64,000 bases of DNA from Bradyrhizobium niftali. GTDB taxonomy: Bacteria > Pseudomonadota > Alphaproteobacteria > Rhizobiales > Xanthobacteraceae. The notes beneath the pieces are model-generated. The model saw only the letters and a program-made list of their open reading frames with translations, did not search any database and was not told the DNA's origin. Below are positions 44,469-52,180 of this stretch, piece after piece (the first letter of the stretch is position 1; the number at the start of each line of letters is the position of its first letter). The stretch covers positions 43,836 to 107,835 of the forward strand of contig NZ_SPQT01000034.1 of the NCBI RefSeq assembly GCF_004571025.1, written 5' to 3'. A program made the translations under genes and the position numbers.

Positions 44469-46413
44469 TTCTGGCATAAGGCGGGGGAACATCGACAGGA
44501 GCAACTCCGATCGCGCGGTTCTCACTGATACCGCACCGATGGATGTTCCGATCGTTTTCTCAAACGACGGCTTTCACACAAATCTCCGAAGGACGCCGGC
44601 TACGCCGGGATTAAAGCGCATTGTCGAGACGCTTATAACCTCGAATCCTGAGCACTACACGATTCCTTATCGGTATCGCATTAGGCTATCGACAACTGCG
44701 AGCCGCCAATTGAGTCTCGCTCATCCAGCGGCACAAAAAGAGGCGTGCGGGTTTTATCAAAAGTACGGACATCTACTTCCGTATTTTTGTCGTCACCCCG
44801 AAGTTTCTCTACGTCGTGCAGCAAAGGTGGGCAGCTCCGTATTTTATCTGACGCGAAGTGCCGAATCGAAGAGATACAAGGGAGCCGCTATCGATATGCT
44901 CCTTCATGACGAATCTGTTCGGAATCCCGGTTCGTATTTTGCTTACGCGGGATATGACCGCTTTTACAAATTCTTCAACTCGCAAGAGTTCTTGGGTCTT
45001 GAGAAAACGTTCTCGATGATGCGCCTCACGGACGTGTCGAAATGCTTTTCATCTATCTACAGCCATACGCTTGCTTGGGCAGTTAAGGACATCCAACACG
45101 GCAAGGAGCATCCGCTTGCAGTGTCATTTGCAAACGACTTTGATTCTTTGATGCAGTACTCAAACTATAATGAAACTAATGGCATCCCTGTTGGCGCGGA
45201 GGCGTCAAGAATTTTTGCGGAAATCATCCTGCAATCCGTCGATGTTGCCGTGCTTAAGAGAGCGAAGCGTGCCGGCCTAGCGCATGGCTCGGATTTTGCG
45301 ATACGCAGGTATATCGACGATTACGCAATATTCGCCAATACGACCGAAAGCCTGGACGTAATTCAGCGGGCTGTTTCGGACGGTCTCCTGATGTTTAACT
45401 TGCACCTCAACGAGGCCAAGACGCACACGATCGCACGTCCACTGCAAACGCGAAGATCACAGATCATATCGGGCGCTTCGCCGGCCTTGCACAAGTTTCG
45501 AGAGTCGATTTCCGAAATCGATCAGAGCTCTCGCCTGCATAGACCACGGAAAGTGCGGGAGCCAGAGTCGGTGGTGCGAACATTTGTCAATGACATCAAG
45601 GTGGCGAGTACGAATGGTGGCGCTGGTTACGAAGATGTCAGTCCTTACATAATTGGGTCGATTAGTAGCACGCTGGAGATCTTGATAGCGGGCTTTCCAT
45701 CTGCGCCGGCAGAGGTCCGAAAAGATGCTGAGCTTTATGCCAAGGCGTTTGATACATTGCTCTCTGCGCTATTCTACTTCTTCACGGTGCACGCGACTGT
45801 TACCGCATCGTACCAAGTGGCTAAGGCGACCATTCTCTCGGTTCGATTTTTTAAGGACAACTTAGCGGCTGCGGCTGAGCACATTTTCGAAAGGGTCCGA
45901 ACTCTCATTCAGGAAGTTGTCACGAACCCGAGCTTACTCAGCGTCGCGATGACCGAATGCGTTCCAATCGAAATGCTGAACATTATCTTGGCATCGACAG
46001 CGCTTCCCGAGGCATACAAAACGAACGTCCATGACATACGTAGGCGGGTGATCGACGACGAGAACGCTGACTATTTCTCGATTGTGTCGCTGTTATTTTA
46101 TTTTGGTCCGTCTGATCCAGACTTCATCGACGAGGTCGAAAATAAACTTCGTAAGCAATTTCTCCCGAAAGCTGTCCCGCGAAAAGTATCGCATGACGCG
46201 CACCTTCTCCTCGACTTGATTGCGTGTCCATTTTTGTCGAAACAGTTTAGGCGCGAGTGTGCACATGTCTTGCTGAAGGGCCTTGAAATATCACCTGCGC
46301 ATTATTCCAACGTGCTAGTCGCCGAACTCGAGCGTTTTCCGTGGTTCGTTAACTGGCGGGAGATTGACCTGTTGAATCATCTCAGAAAGAAGGAGTTGAG
46401 GGCGGTCTATTAA
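44461..46413 (+). CDS. drt3b: Defence-associated reverse transcriptase Drt3b (UG8-type)
   Basis: This 650-aa RT has motif A with Asp191 ('MRLTDVSKCFSSIYSHTLAW'), motif B 'GIPVGAEASRIFAEIILQSVD' (241-261), motif C 'IRRYIDDYAIFANT' (YIDD at 284-287) and 'NLHLNEAKTHTI' after it. About 190 residues precede motif A. The ~270 residues after the palm are predominantly helical, as in Abi-type RTs (AbiA/AbiK and UG groups). It is translationally coupled to drt3a by an 8-bp overlap. As I recall from recent work, Drt3a copies an ACACAC ncRNA template and Drt3b makes the complementary strand without a nucleic-acid template; this needs checking. A candidate ncRNA lies 15 bp downstream. Confidence 0.85.
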   Translation: MASSGIRRGNIDRSNSDRAVLTDTAPMDVPIVFSNDGFHTNLRRTPATPGLKRIVETLITSNPEHYTIPYRYRIRLSTTASRQLSLAHPAAQKEACGFYQKYGHLLPYFCRHPEVSLRRAAKVGSSVFYLTRSAESKRYKGAAIDMLLHDESVRNPGSYFAYAGYDRFYKFFNSQEFLGLEKTFSMMRLTDVSKCFSSIYSHTLAWAVKDIQHGKEHPLAVSFANDFDSLMQYSNYNETNGIPVGAEASRIFAEIILQSVDVAVLKRAKRAGLAHGSDFAIRRYIDDYAIFANTTESLDVIQRAVSDGLLMFNLHLNEAKTHTIARPLQTRRSQIISGASPALHKFRESISEIDQSSRLHRPRKVREPESVVRTFVNDIKVASTNGGAGYEDVSPYIIGSISSTLEILIAGFPSAPAEVRKDAELYAKAFDTLLSALFYFFTVHATVTASYQVAKATILSVRFFKDNLAAAAEHIFERVRTLIQEVVTNPSLLSVAMTECVPIEMLNIILASTALPEAYKTNVHDIRRRVIDDENADYFSIVSLLFYFGPSDPDFIDEVENKLRKQFLPKAVPRKVSHDAHLLLDLIACPFLSKQFRRECAHVLLKGLEISPAHYSNVLVAELERFPWFVNWREIDLLNHLRKKELRAVY

Positions 46414-46428
46414 GCGGCTAGTTTGTTC

Positions 46429-46573
46429 CGGGGAGTCGTTCAAGACAGCTACCGGCGGAGTTTCTCCGCTGCCACGTAAGGGTCGACGTCAGTTGGGTTA
46501 ATTACCGGGCTGCATAGTTCCATACGGGCGGGCGAAAGCTCGCACACACTTGATGCTTGAGGGCGACTCCCTG
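46429..46573 (+). ncRNA. Candidate DRT3 noncoding RNA with exposed ACACAC tract
   Basis: A compact fold can be traced by hand. A 10-bp outer stem pairs 46429-46438 with 46564-46573 (one G-U). A 2-nt bulge follows, then 6 bp pairing 46439-46444 with 46556-46561 (one G-U). Inside are a perfect hairpin GCGGAG-TTT-CTCCGC (46455-46469) and a 6-bp hairpin capped by a GAAA tetraloop (46528-46543). Directly after that hairpin, in the unpaired linker before the closing stem, is ACACAC (46544-46549). The RNA lies between the stop of drt3b and that of a convergent gene. Its exact ends are inferred. Confidence 0.7.
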
Positions 46574-46602
46574 CTTGCTTCTCCGCCAAGCCTTCCCGCG
46601 TG

Positions 46603-47031
46603 CTATCGGGAGTTTGCGTACTCAGTTGCCGATCTCTTGCAGGCCGGAAGCTCGGCGCAGGCAAGCACAGCACCATGGCGCAGGGCATTCTCATACGAAT
46701 CGTCTTTGTGGTTTGCGTGAAGATAGGCCCCGAGCAAGGCCGCTGCGACCAAGATTACGACGTAACGGGCCCGTTCCAAAACCTGCCGCGCCTTGGGGTC
46801 CTTCTCAATGCGATTGACCGTGGCCAAGAAAATGGCCGGTGTGCTCACGAGAAGGATGGCAACTTGGATGCTGCCCGACTCGATATCCAGCCGGCTGAGA
46901 ACTTGATGTTCGAGCCAGAGGCAAAGCGCGATGAAGCCCCAGACGGTGGCCCAATAGCTGGCGAGGTCGAAGAGAACCTTGATGGGGTCGGTCTCGTGCG
47001 ACTTGGGGGCGGTGCTCTCGGTGCTGGCCAT
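46603..47031 (-). CDS. Small three-helix membrane protein, unknown
   Basis: I do not recognise the family. The 142-aa product has three hydrophobic segments at about residues 26-44 ('SYWATVWGFIALCLWLEHQV'), 54-70 ('VAILLVSTPAIFLATV') and 88-106 ('ARYVVILVAAALLGAYLHAN'), with a short cytoplasmic tail of mixed charge and two cysteines. It is convergent with the DRT3 operon, its stop lying 30 bp beyond the ncRNA core. It may be an island accessory gene or a membrane effector. No coupling to the RTs is shown by the sequence. Confidence 0.65.
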   Translation of the reverse strand: MASTESTAPKSHETDPIKVLFDLASYWATVWGFIALCLWLEHQVLSRLDIESGSIQVAILLVSTPAIFLATVNRIEKDPKARQVLERARYVVILVAAALLGAYLHANHKDDSYENALRHGAVLACAELPACKRSATEYANSR

Positions 47032-47147
47032 TCGTTCGTTCCTCAGTGGTGGCCGGCCTAATGTAGACGATAGTCATCATGGCTCAACGAAAAAATGGGA
47101 CTCATAGTCCGTAGACCCAAAGTCATCATGACGGCCTGCTTCCGCGG

Positions 47148-47390
47148 ATGGAAGACGAGACGGGCATCGTTGAAGTGCTGGCGGAAGCCGTGAAGAAGGC
47201 CCGCAAAGGGCTGGGGCTGTCCCAAGAGGATTTGGCCCTAGAGGCGGGGCTGGATCGCACCTACGTCAGTCAGGTCGAGCGGGGCACCCGTAATTGCACC
47301 ATCATTGTCCTAGCCCGCTTGGCGAAGGCCCTCAAGACGACCCCTGACCGCTTGCTCGTGCCTCAGAGGAAGGGGCGGGGGCAGTCCTGA
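47148..47390 (+). CDS. XRE-family helix-turn-helix regulator
   Basis: This 80-aa Cro/CI-type protein is almost only the HTH domain: 'VLAEAVKKARKGLGLSQEDLALEAGLDRTYVSQVERGTRNCTIIVLARLAKALKTTPDRLL'. It is divergent from the small membrane protein gene (116-bp gap) and could control that gene or the island. Stand-alone regulators of this size are common next to restriction-modification or toxin genes, but none is adjacent. The 47391-47632 interval downstream has no supported gene. Confidence 0.88.
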   Translation: MEDETGIVEVLAEAVKKARKGLGLSQEDLALEAGLDRTYVSQVERGTRNCTIIVLARLAKALKTTPDRLLVPQRKGRGQS

Positions 47391-47632
47391 ATCTCGTCCG
47401 GTGTCAGGTTGATCATTTTGAGCACCGGCCGCGAGGGAGCGGGGTCCGTCACCGGGAGCGGCACGACGCATGGCCCAAGATTACTCTCGATCCAAAGCGG
47501 ACTTCGGCAGTCACGCACACAAAGTCAGCATGTGACCCGAATCAGACCTTGGCCGTCGGACAGCACAACCATCAATGGACAAATGGAGAATTCTGGGCGA
47601 TTTTCTACGGCAGATTGAAGAAGGAATTCATT

Positions 47633-48721
47633 GTGCCGAGCGTTGAGGTAATTCTGGCGTTGACCGGGGCGACTTCAGTCTTAGGGGTCATCGCGCTTGC
47701 TGGCAATTTCTATCTGTATTTGAAGATTCGGGCCATCGAGGCAATAGAATACAAGTCTGTTCGTGAGGTCATTGAGGGCGAGGGCCTCTTAAAAGCCGAT
47801 CAAGTCCCAGCCATTCTACAAGCTTTCGAGAGTGGAGCAGACAGGCTCCAAGTGCTCAAGCTGCTTGCCAAGGTTCAGAGCAGCCAAGGAGCTTCCCGTG
47901 TCTATGAAAAGATAAAGGGCGAGATCGACGTTAAACAGCTTGAAAAGCAGCGGTTCAACCATCTTCGTCGGATCACCTTTAGCGTTGCGCCATTTTTCTT
48001 CTTAATCGCGTGCACTTCACTTGTGTATGGTGCTTACTCCAACCCGGAGTTTACCGCCGCAGTAAGCAATTTCCTTCGTGGCAATGGTGAAAAAGTTCTC
48101 CCCAAACCCAATCCTTCTCCTTCCCCATCGCCGCAGCGTCTTGGCCAAGTTACGATCTTCCCGAAGTTAAAGACCGTCACCACCGAAACGTCGGTTCACC
48201 CAGCGGTGCTAAGTGGAGGTCGTGGAATAGATTCCGTCGTTTCGTTCAGCATCAAGATAATTCCAGAACTCGCAAAACAAGGTTGGAAAATCGACGTCGA
48301 AAAACTGATGACGAATGGCATCACATGGTCGCAGGAAGAGACAAATGGTGGCTCGGGCAGTTCCTGCATGGGCCTCGACAAGGTTACAGTAACGGATGAT
48401 GGATTTTCGTTTCTTATCAGATTCGGTCACAAAACCGATGTCTTGGGTCACAAGTCAGATGCGTTGGTCACGTGTAATATCCGATCGGTGCCCCTAGTCC
48501 GCAAAGCTGAAAATTATACAAGTGGGGAGCCAATCGCGCGCGAACTTATGAAGGGTTCCGATTTGTGGGTTAGCCTCCCGTCAAATACAATTAGTTATAT
48601 GATCAAGCTCGCCATCGACGGCAGCGGAGAGCGTGTTCTGACGGACGATTCTCCGTCGCCGTTTGACTTTCTTCAAATCATGAAGCGGAATGACGGCATC
48701 TTGTTCAAGCTTAGTTCTTGA
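47633..48721 (+). CDS. Two-helix membrane protein with proline linker and C-terminal domain, unknown
   Basis: From a GTG at 47633 with an AGAAGGA ribosome site, the 362-aa product has a membrane helix at residues 4-30 and a helical cytoplasmic segment (about 35-110). A second helix follows at about 114-134, then a Pro/Ser linker ('PNPSPSPSPQ', 159-168) and a beta-rich C-terminal domain (170-362). Topology suggests the last domain shares a side with the N-terminus, although neither side is certain. Base composition is AT-rich like the RT genes. It resembles no family I know. A membrane sensor or effector is an inference only. Confidence 0.7.
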   Translation: MPSVEVILALTGATSVLGVIALAGNFYLYLKIRAIEAIEYKSVREVIEGEGLLKADQVPAILQAFESGADRLQVLKLLAKVQSSQGASRVYEKIKGEIDVKQLEKQRFNHLRRITFSVAPFFFLIACTSLVYGAYSNPEFTAAVSNFLRGNGEKVLPKPNPSPSPSPQRLGQVTIFPKLKTVTTETSVHPAVLSGGRGIDSVVSFSIKIIPELAKQGWKIDVEKLMTNGITWSQEETNGGSGSSCMGLDKVTVTDDGFSFLIRFGHKTDVLGHKSDALVTCNIRSVPLVRKAENYTSGEPIARELMKGSDLWVSLPSNTISYMIKLAIDGSGERVLTDDSPSPFDFLQIMKRNDGILFKLSS

Positions 48722-49192
48722 TCGCATCGTTCTGGCAGTTTCGCGATTTGCTGCGGACGCGTTCCTTCCGTCGATGTTAGTACTGTGTGAATGCATCGGC
48801 TGAACTGTTATTGCGACCTCTCCTGGCCCTCGGCGACCCTGATTCGTGTTGCGGCGGGTGTCGGCCGTCCGCCAAAGCAGACCGCAGTAGATTCCGTCAT
48901 TCCGTGTCGCGCTATCCCCTTTGGCTTCATCATCGAGCGGCCACAATAAGAGGACTTGGGGACTCTCGCCCCAACTCGGAGATGGGCCCTACTGGATCGA
49001 CCTTGGGGGGCTGCAAGCTCGGCCTTAGTGGATTGCCTTTAAAGGTGGCCATGTAGGAGGGGTGGTGTCACCCTCCCAACTTGAAGCCTCCTTAAAGGGA
49101 CCCGGAGATAGCCCTTCAAGTTCTAACTCTCTGAGTTTCCTCCCCTAGCTTCCTCCTCCATTAGCGGAGGCGTAAGATTTAATATATTGTAA
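48722..49192. other. Intergenic region without a supported gene
   Basis: This 471-bp stretch has no convincing frame. Two hairpins are visible. GGAGGGGTG/CACCCTCC (49056-49077, one bulge) lies well before the end of the convergent polymerase-like gene. CCTCC-ATTAGC-GGAGG (49155-49170) lies near that end and could terminate it. TAAAGG occurs twice (49039 and 49095 regions). Confidence 0.5.
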
Positions 49193-50467
49193 TCATTGAT
49201 GAACTTTTACTGAGACAATCGCGCAGGGCGAGCGGCTCCAGCGTTGAAAAACGGCCCCCATCGTTTCCTGCGCCACACCCACGTGAGATTTCGCGACGAG
49301 CACCGCATCGTGGAGAGGCAGGGCGGTGACTCCAGCAGCCGATAATTCAGTGAGAACCTCGATGAGCATATCGCTTTCGATGCGCATCAGTTGGAAACCA
49401 AGACCCTTCCCAAACAGGTGAGCAATGGGCGCATGCTTCACGGCGAGCATCTCGACTGCCGTCCGGAGATTGATGCCATCCGGAAAATGCCGGTGTGTGT
49501 CCTCGGGCCAATTCTTGAGCGGCCCTCGCGAGAACAGTAGTGCGTTCATCAGCTTCTTGCAGCCATCACGGCCGGTGCCCTTCCCGAAAACATCATAGAG
49601 GTCGCCCTCAGGCTGCGGCGCTCCGGCCCGCACGTAAGCGAGGCGCGGGAAAAGTTGCCCATAATCGACCTCCGCCACGCGTTCGCCGTCGATACGAATG
49701 CGCGGGCGTTCCGTTCGCTCCATTGACATCCAGAAGCCGCCCGCAAGACGGCCGCCGTGAAGCCACGTGGCGTTATTGAAGATGCGTCTCAGCGAGCGGC
49801 GATAGGGAGCAATGATTTGCCCATCCCTTCCTAAAGAGATGCCGGAGTCGTCCTGGCCTGCGACCTCAATGTCAGCCTCGCGCAAAAATCCGTTTATGCG
49901 CCCTATTTGGTTCGCGAACTTCTTGGACTGTGCGGTCTCGCGATAAGCGATGGAGGCGGCGTTCCCGTCCTTGTCCTTTCCTTCCTTCAGGAGGACCAAC
50001 ACGGGATCGTCAATTTGACAGATTGCGCGCCATTCGGGAGGAGCCAGCGGGAGATGATCTGCGAGGCGTTCTTGTGGCTCAATGAGCGACGGCATTTTTG
50101 ACCTAGGCGAGATCCTGTAACCGCGCCGCCCCTCCGCGATGAGGCCCATGGCGGATAGGAGGTCGATGGCAGTTAGGAAGTGTTGACCGAGAACAGCGTT
50201 CCCTTGCCAGATGACGGCATGTGACCGGGGCACGGCGAGCTTGGAGTTGCTTCCGGTGGCCTTTAGCAGAATGAGATTGCAGGCCAACGCCTCCGTGGCC
50301 ACGTAAAATTTCGCCGCGTCCGCTTCCTTTCGCGCTCGCTTGCGGGAGGCGCTCGCGGCCTCGTAGGCCAGCAATGTGTCGGCCAGCCTTCTGACGGCTG
50401 CTTGAAGCTCCGCGCCCTTCGCGCGAAGCTGGGGATCGAACATCATGGGCTGCGATTGGGAAGGCAT
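49193..50467 (-). CDS. Stand-alone protein with degenerate family A DNA polymerase palm/fingers motifs
   Basis: The 424-aa product carries three motifs in the order and spacing of DNA polymerase I. Motif A-like is 'VAEVDYGQLFPRLAY' (Asp268, Gln271, Arg275; compare DYSQIELR). Motif B-like has Arg300, Lys304 and Phe312 in 'GRDGCKKLMNALLFSRG' (Arg-x3-Lys-x7-aromatic). Motif C-like is 'LPLHDAVLV' (His386-Asp387; the usual following Glu is Ala). 'QLMRIESDMLIEV' matches the O1-helix segment before motif C. There are no exonuclease domains; residues 1-250 are helical and unassigned. It could be an active short polymerase, a terminal transferase-like enzyme or an inactive relic. It is the most unusual single protein here after the RTs. 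Confidence 0.6.
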   Translation of the reverse strand: MPSQSQPMMFDPQLRAKGAELQAAVRRLADTLLAYEAASASRKRARKEADAAKFYVATEALACNLILLKATGSNSKLAVPRSHAVIWQGNAVLGQHFLTAIDLLSAMGLIAEGRRGYRISPRSKMPSLIEPQERLADHLPLAPPEWRAICQIDDPVLVLLKEGKDKDGNAASIAYRETAQSKKFANQIGRINGFLREADIEVAGQDDSGISLGRDGQIIAPYRRSLRRIFNNATWLHGGRLAGGFWMSMERTERPRIRIDGERVAEVDYGQLFPRLAYVRAGAPQPEGDLYDVFGKGTGRDGCKKLMNALLFSRGPLKNWPEDTHRHFPDGINLRTAVEMLAVKHAPIAHLFGKGLGFQLMRIESDMLIEVLTELSAAGVTALPLHDAVLVAKSHVGVAQETMGAVFQRWSRSPCAIVSVKVHQ

Positions 50468-50577
50468 GGGGTTCGGTGCTCAAAGTGACCGGCTCTAACA
50501 TCGATTATTGACGCACCGACCAGTCTGACCTGATCTCACGCTAAGGGCACTGGGGAGCCAATTATCGGCCGGAGTGT

Positions 50578-51309
50578 TCAGCTGGGCGCCTTGCGTGTGC
50601 CGCGCCCGAAGCGCTGCTTGTGGGCTAGCACGCCCTTCAGGTGCTTCTCGATGACCCACTCGCAGGGCTCCTCCAGCATACGCCCCATCAAGCGCAGCAC
50701 GCGGCCGGATGATCTTGGATAAGCCCGCGTCTTGGATCGGCGCTCGCGGCCCTGTGCGTCATAGGTCACCCACCCTGTGCCACTGGCGAGCCTGTGCACG
50801 GCTTTGCACGCCTGCACCGTCCGGAATTCCTTTGGCCGGTGACCCCGCTCCTCGGCAAGTGCATGCACGGCAACGACGATTGAGACGATGCGCTCCGGTT
50901 TGACCTTGGCGACGCGTAGTCGGGCCAGCCCTATCTTCGCCCGTTTGGCAGCCGCGAGGCCTTTCAACCGAGTCGCAATCTCGACGGGTCCAGCCCCCTC
51001 CAGGGCGAACCGCGTGGCGCTTATCGCTGCGCTGATGAACTTGTCGTTTGCTGCCAAGAGCCGGACGTAAGCGGTCGCAGCAGTTAGATACGGCTTCAAT
51101 TCGGCGGCGGTGTAGGTGTTGAGCCAATAGCTTCCGTGCCGCGCCCGGTGTTCCACGTGCTTGCGGCAATGATGCGGTGCCAGCCCCTCATTGGCAGCCT
51201 TCATGGTCGGCCGCCCGCAGCCCGGGATGGCACAGGTGGCGGCAGCAGTGAGCGGACCCAATCGGATGCGCTCCTTCAAGGCCCTAGTCTGTTGTGCGCG
51301 GCTAGCCAT
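50578..51309 (-). CDS. Basic protein with N-terminal zinc-type motif, unknown
   Basis: This 243-aa, Lys/Arg-rich protein has near its start 'CAIPGCGRPTMKAANEGLAPHHCRKHVEHRARHGSYW'. This pattern (CxxxxC...HC..H..R..HG) is a zinc motif seen in phage HNH-type and DNA-binding proteins, though no HNH catalytic domain follows. The rest is helical. Its ATG (51309) overlaps the stop of the next gene upstream by 8 bp (ATGGCTAG), so the two are translationally coupled. Nucleic-acid binding is an inference. Confidence 0.65.
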   Translation of the reverse strand: MASRAQQTRALKERIRLGPLTAAATCAIPGCGRPTMKAANEGLAPHHCRKHVEHRARHGSYWLNTYTAAELKPYLTAATAYVRLLAANDKFISAAISATRFALEGAGPVEIATRLKGLAAAKRAKIGLARLRVAKVKPERIVSIVVAVHALAEERGHRPKEFRTVQACKAVHRLASGTGWVTYDAQGRERRSKTRAYPRSSGRVLRLMGRMLEEPCEWVIEKHLKGVLAHKQRFGRGTRKAPS

Positions 51310-52045
51310 TGCGCGTCTTTGCCACGAGATATTTTTCGTGCATGGCGTCCGCAATATAGAGCGCGATCGATAATAGTCGCTCGTAGTCCGGCGCCGTCAG
51401 CTCTAGGCCCGGCAGGCGAGACCTAGGCGAAAGGCGGTGCGCGGCCAGCTGCTGCTTGAACAGCTTCACGGCGAAGCGGATTGCGCCGTCCCGGTTGCTC
51501 GACACGGTGCGGGTTTTCTTTCCAAGGGTTCGCACAACATCCTTGCAAACCCAATGGAGTGTCGCACGGCGATAGTCGTAATGTGCCCCGTCTCGATGCT
51601 TTCCTTCCTGCGTGTCGGCCCAGACGGGCGTGTTGACGATGATGCGGCGCAGATAAAAGTTCTCCTTCGCATTCGAGCCAGCATAGGCAGCGTAGAAATA
51701 TTGTTGACGGTTCGACCGGTCTAAGACGATGCGGCCTCCAGGCAATTCCAGCAGCAACACAACAGCAAAATACCAAGGGTCGAAGAAGCGATCACTCTTC
51801 GCCTTTCGGTCCAAAATCTTTGCCGCAATGGTGGGCCAATCAAGCCCATCAACTCCATCCTTTGCCTTTGCTTCAAGGAGCGAGCTGGATGGAAAACGGG
51901 CGGTTAGGAGAGGAGTTGGATTGGGCAGCGACTTCCCGTCACCCTGAATGTATTGCTCCGCCTCCTGAAGGTAGTCTTTGCATGCTGCTAGGGCACTGCT
52001 GGCCGATTGATCATACTCGATTGGTTTTATGCGTTGCTTAGGCAT
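51302..52045 (-). CDS. Hypothetical island protein coupled to the zinc-motif protein
   Basis: I do not recognise the family. From the ATG at 52045 the 247-aa protein starts 'MPKQRIKPIEYDQSASSALAACKDYLQE'. It has a hydrophobic strand/helix 'FFDPWYFAVVLLLELPGGRIVLDRSNRQQYFYAAY' in the middle and a basic C-terminal helical part. It has no signal peptide. The coupling with the downstream gene suggests a two-protein complex. A longer in-frame extension to 52132 has no good start. Confidence 0.6.
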   Translation of the reverse strand: MPKQRIKPIEYDQSASSALAACKDYLQEAEQYIQGDGKSLPNPTPLLTARFPSSSLLEAKAKDGVDGLDWPTIAAKILDRKAKSDRFFDPWYFAVVLLLELPGGRIVLDRSNRQQYFYAAYAGSNAKENFYLRRIIVNTPVWADTQEGKHRDGAHYDYRRATLHWVCKDVVRTLGKKTRTVSSNRDGAIRFAVKLFKQQLAAHRLSPRSRLPGLELTAPDYERLLSIALYIADAMHEKYLVAKTRNG

Positions 52046-52180
52046 TTCCTCATTCCACACGTGGTGACTCAATGCGCCTAATGTAGGAATTCGAAGACCG
52101 CGATGCGAGAATCTGCGCTTAGAAAATTTCACCGTGCTTTACTTGAAAGGCCACGAAGTCAGACTCGTTTGCACTCGTCG

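Noticed and set aside
43242..46413. Group II intron, retron or diversity-generating retroelement
   Set aside because: There is no maturase domain, no msr/msd-like upstream RNA with a single small RT, and no template/variable repeat pair; two adjacent large RTs do not fit these classes.
46449..46694. 81-codon frame opposite the candidate ncRNA
   Set aside because: It overlaps the structured RNA and the end of the membrane-protein gene, and has no family resemblance.
47516..47521. Another CACACA near the XRE gene as a template candidate
   Set aside because: It has no flanking fold and lies away from the RT operon; short CA runs occur by chance.
47409..47618. 69-codon frame after the XRE gene
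   Set aside because: It overlaps the start region of the next gene and has a random-looking product.
48787..49056. 89-codon frame in the gap before the polymerase-like gene
   Set aside because: No ribosome site and unlikely composition; probably noncoding.
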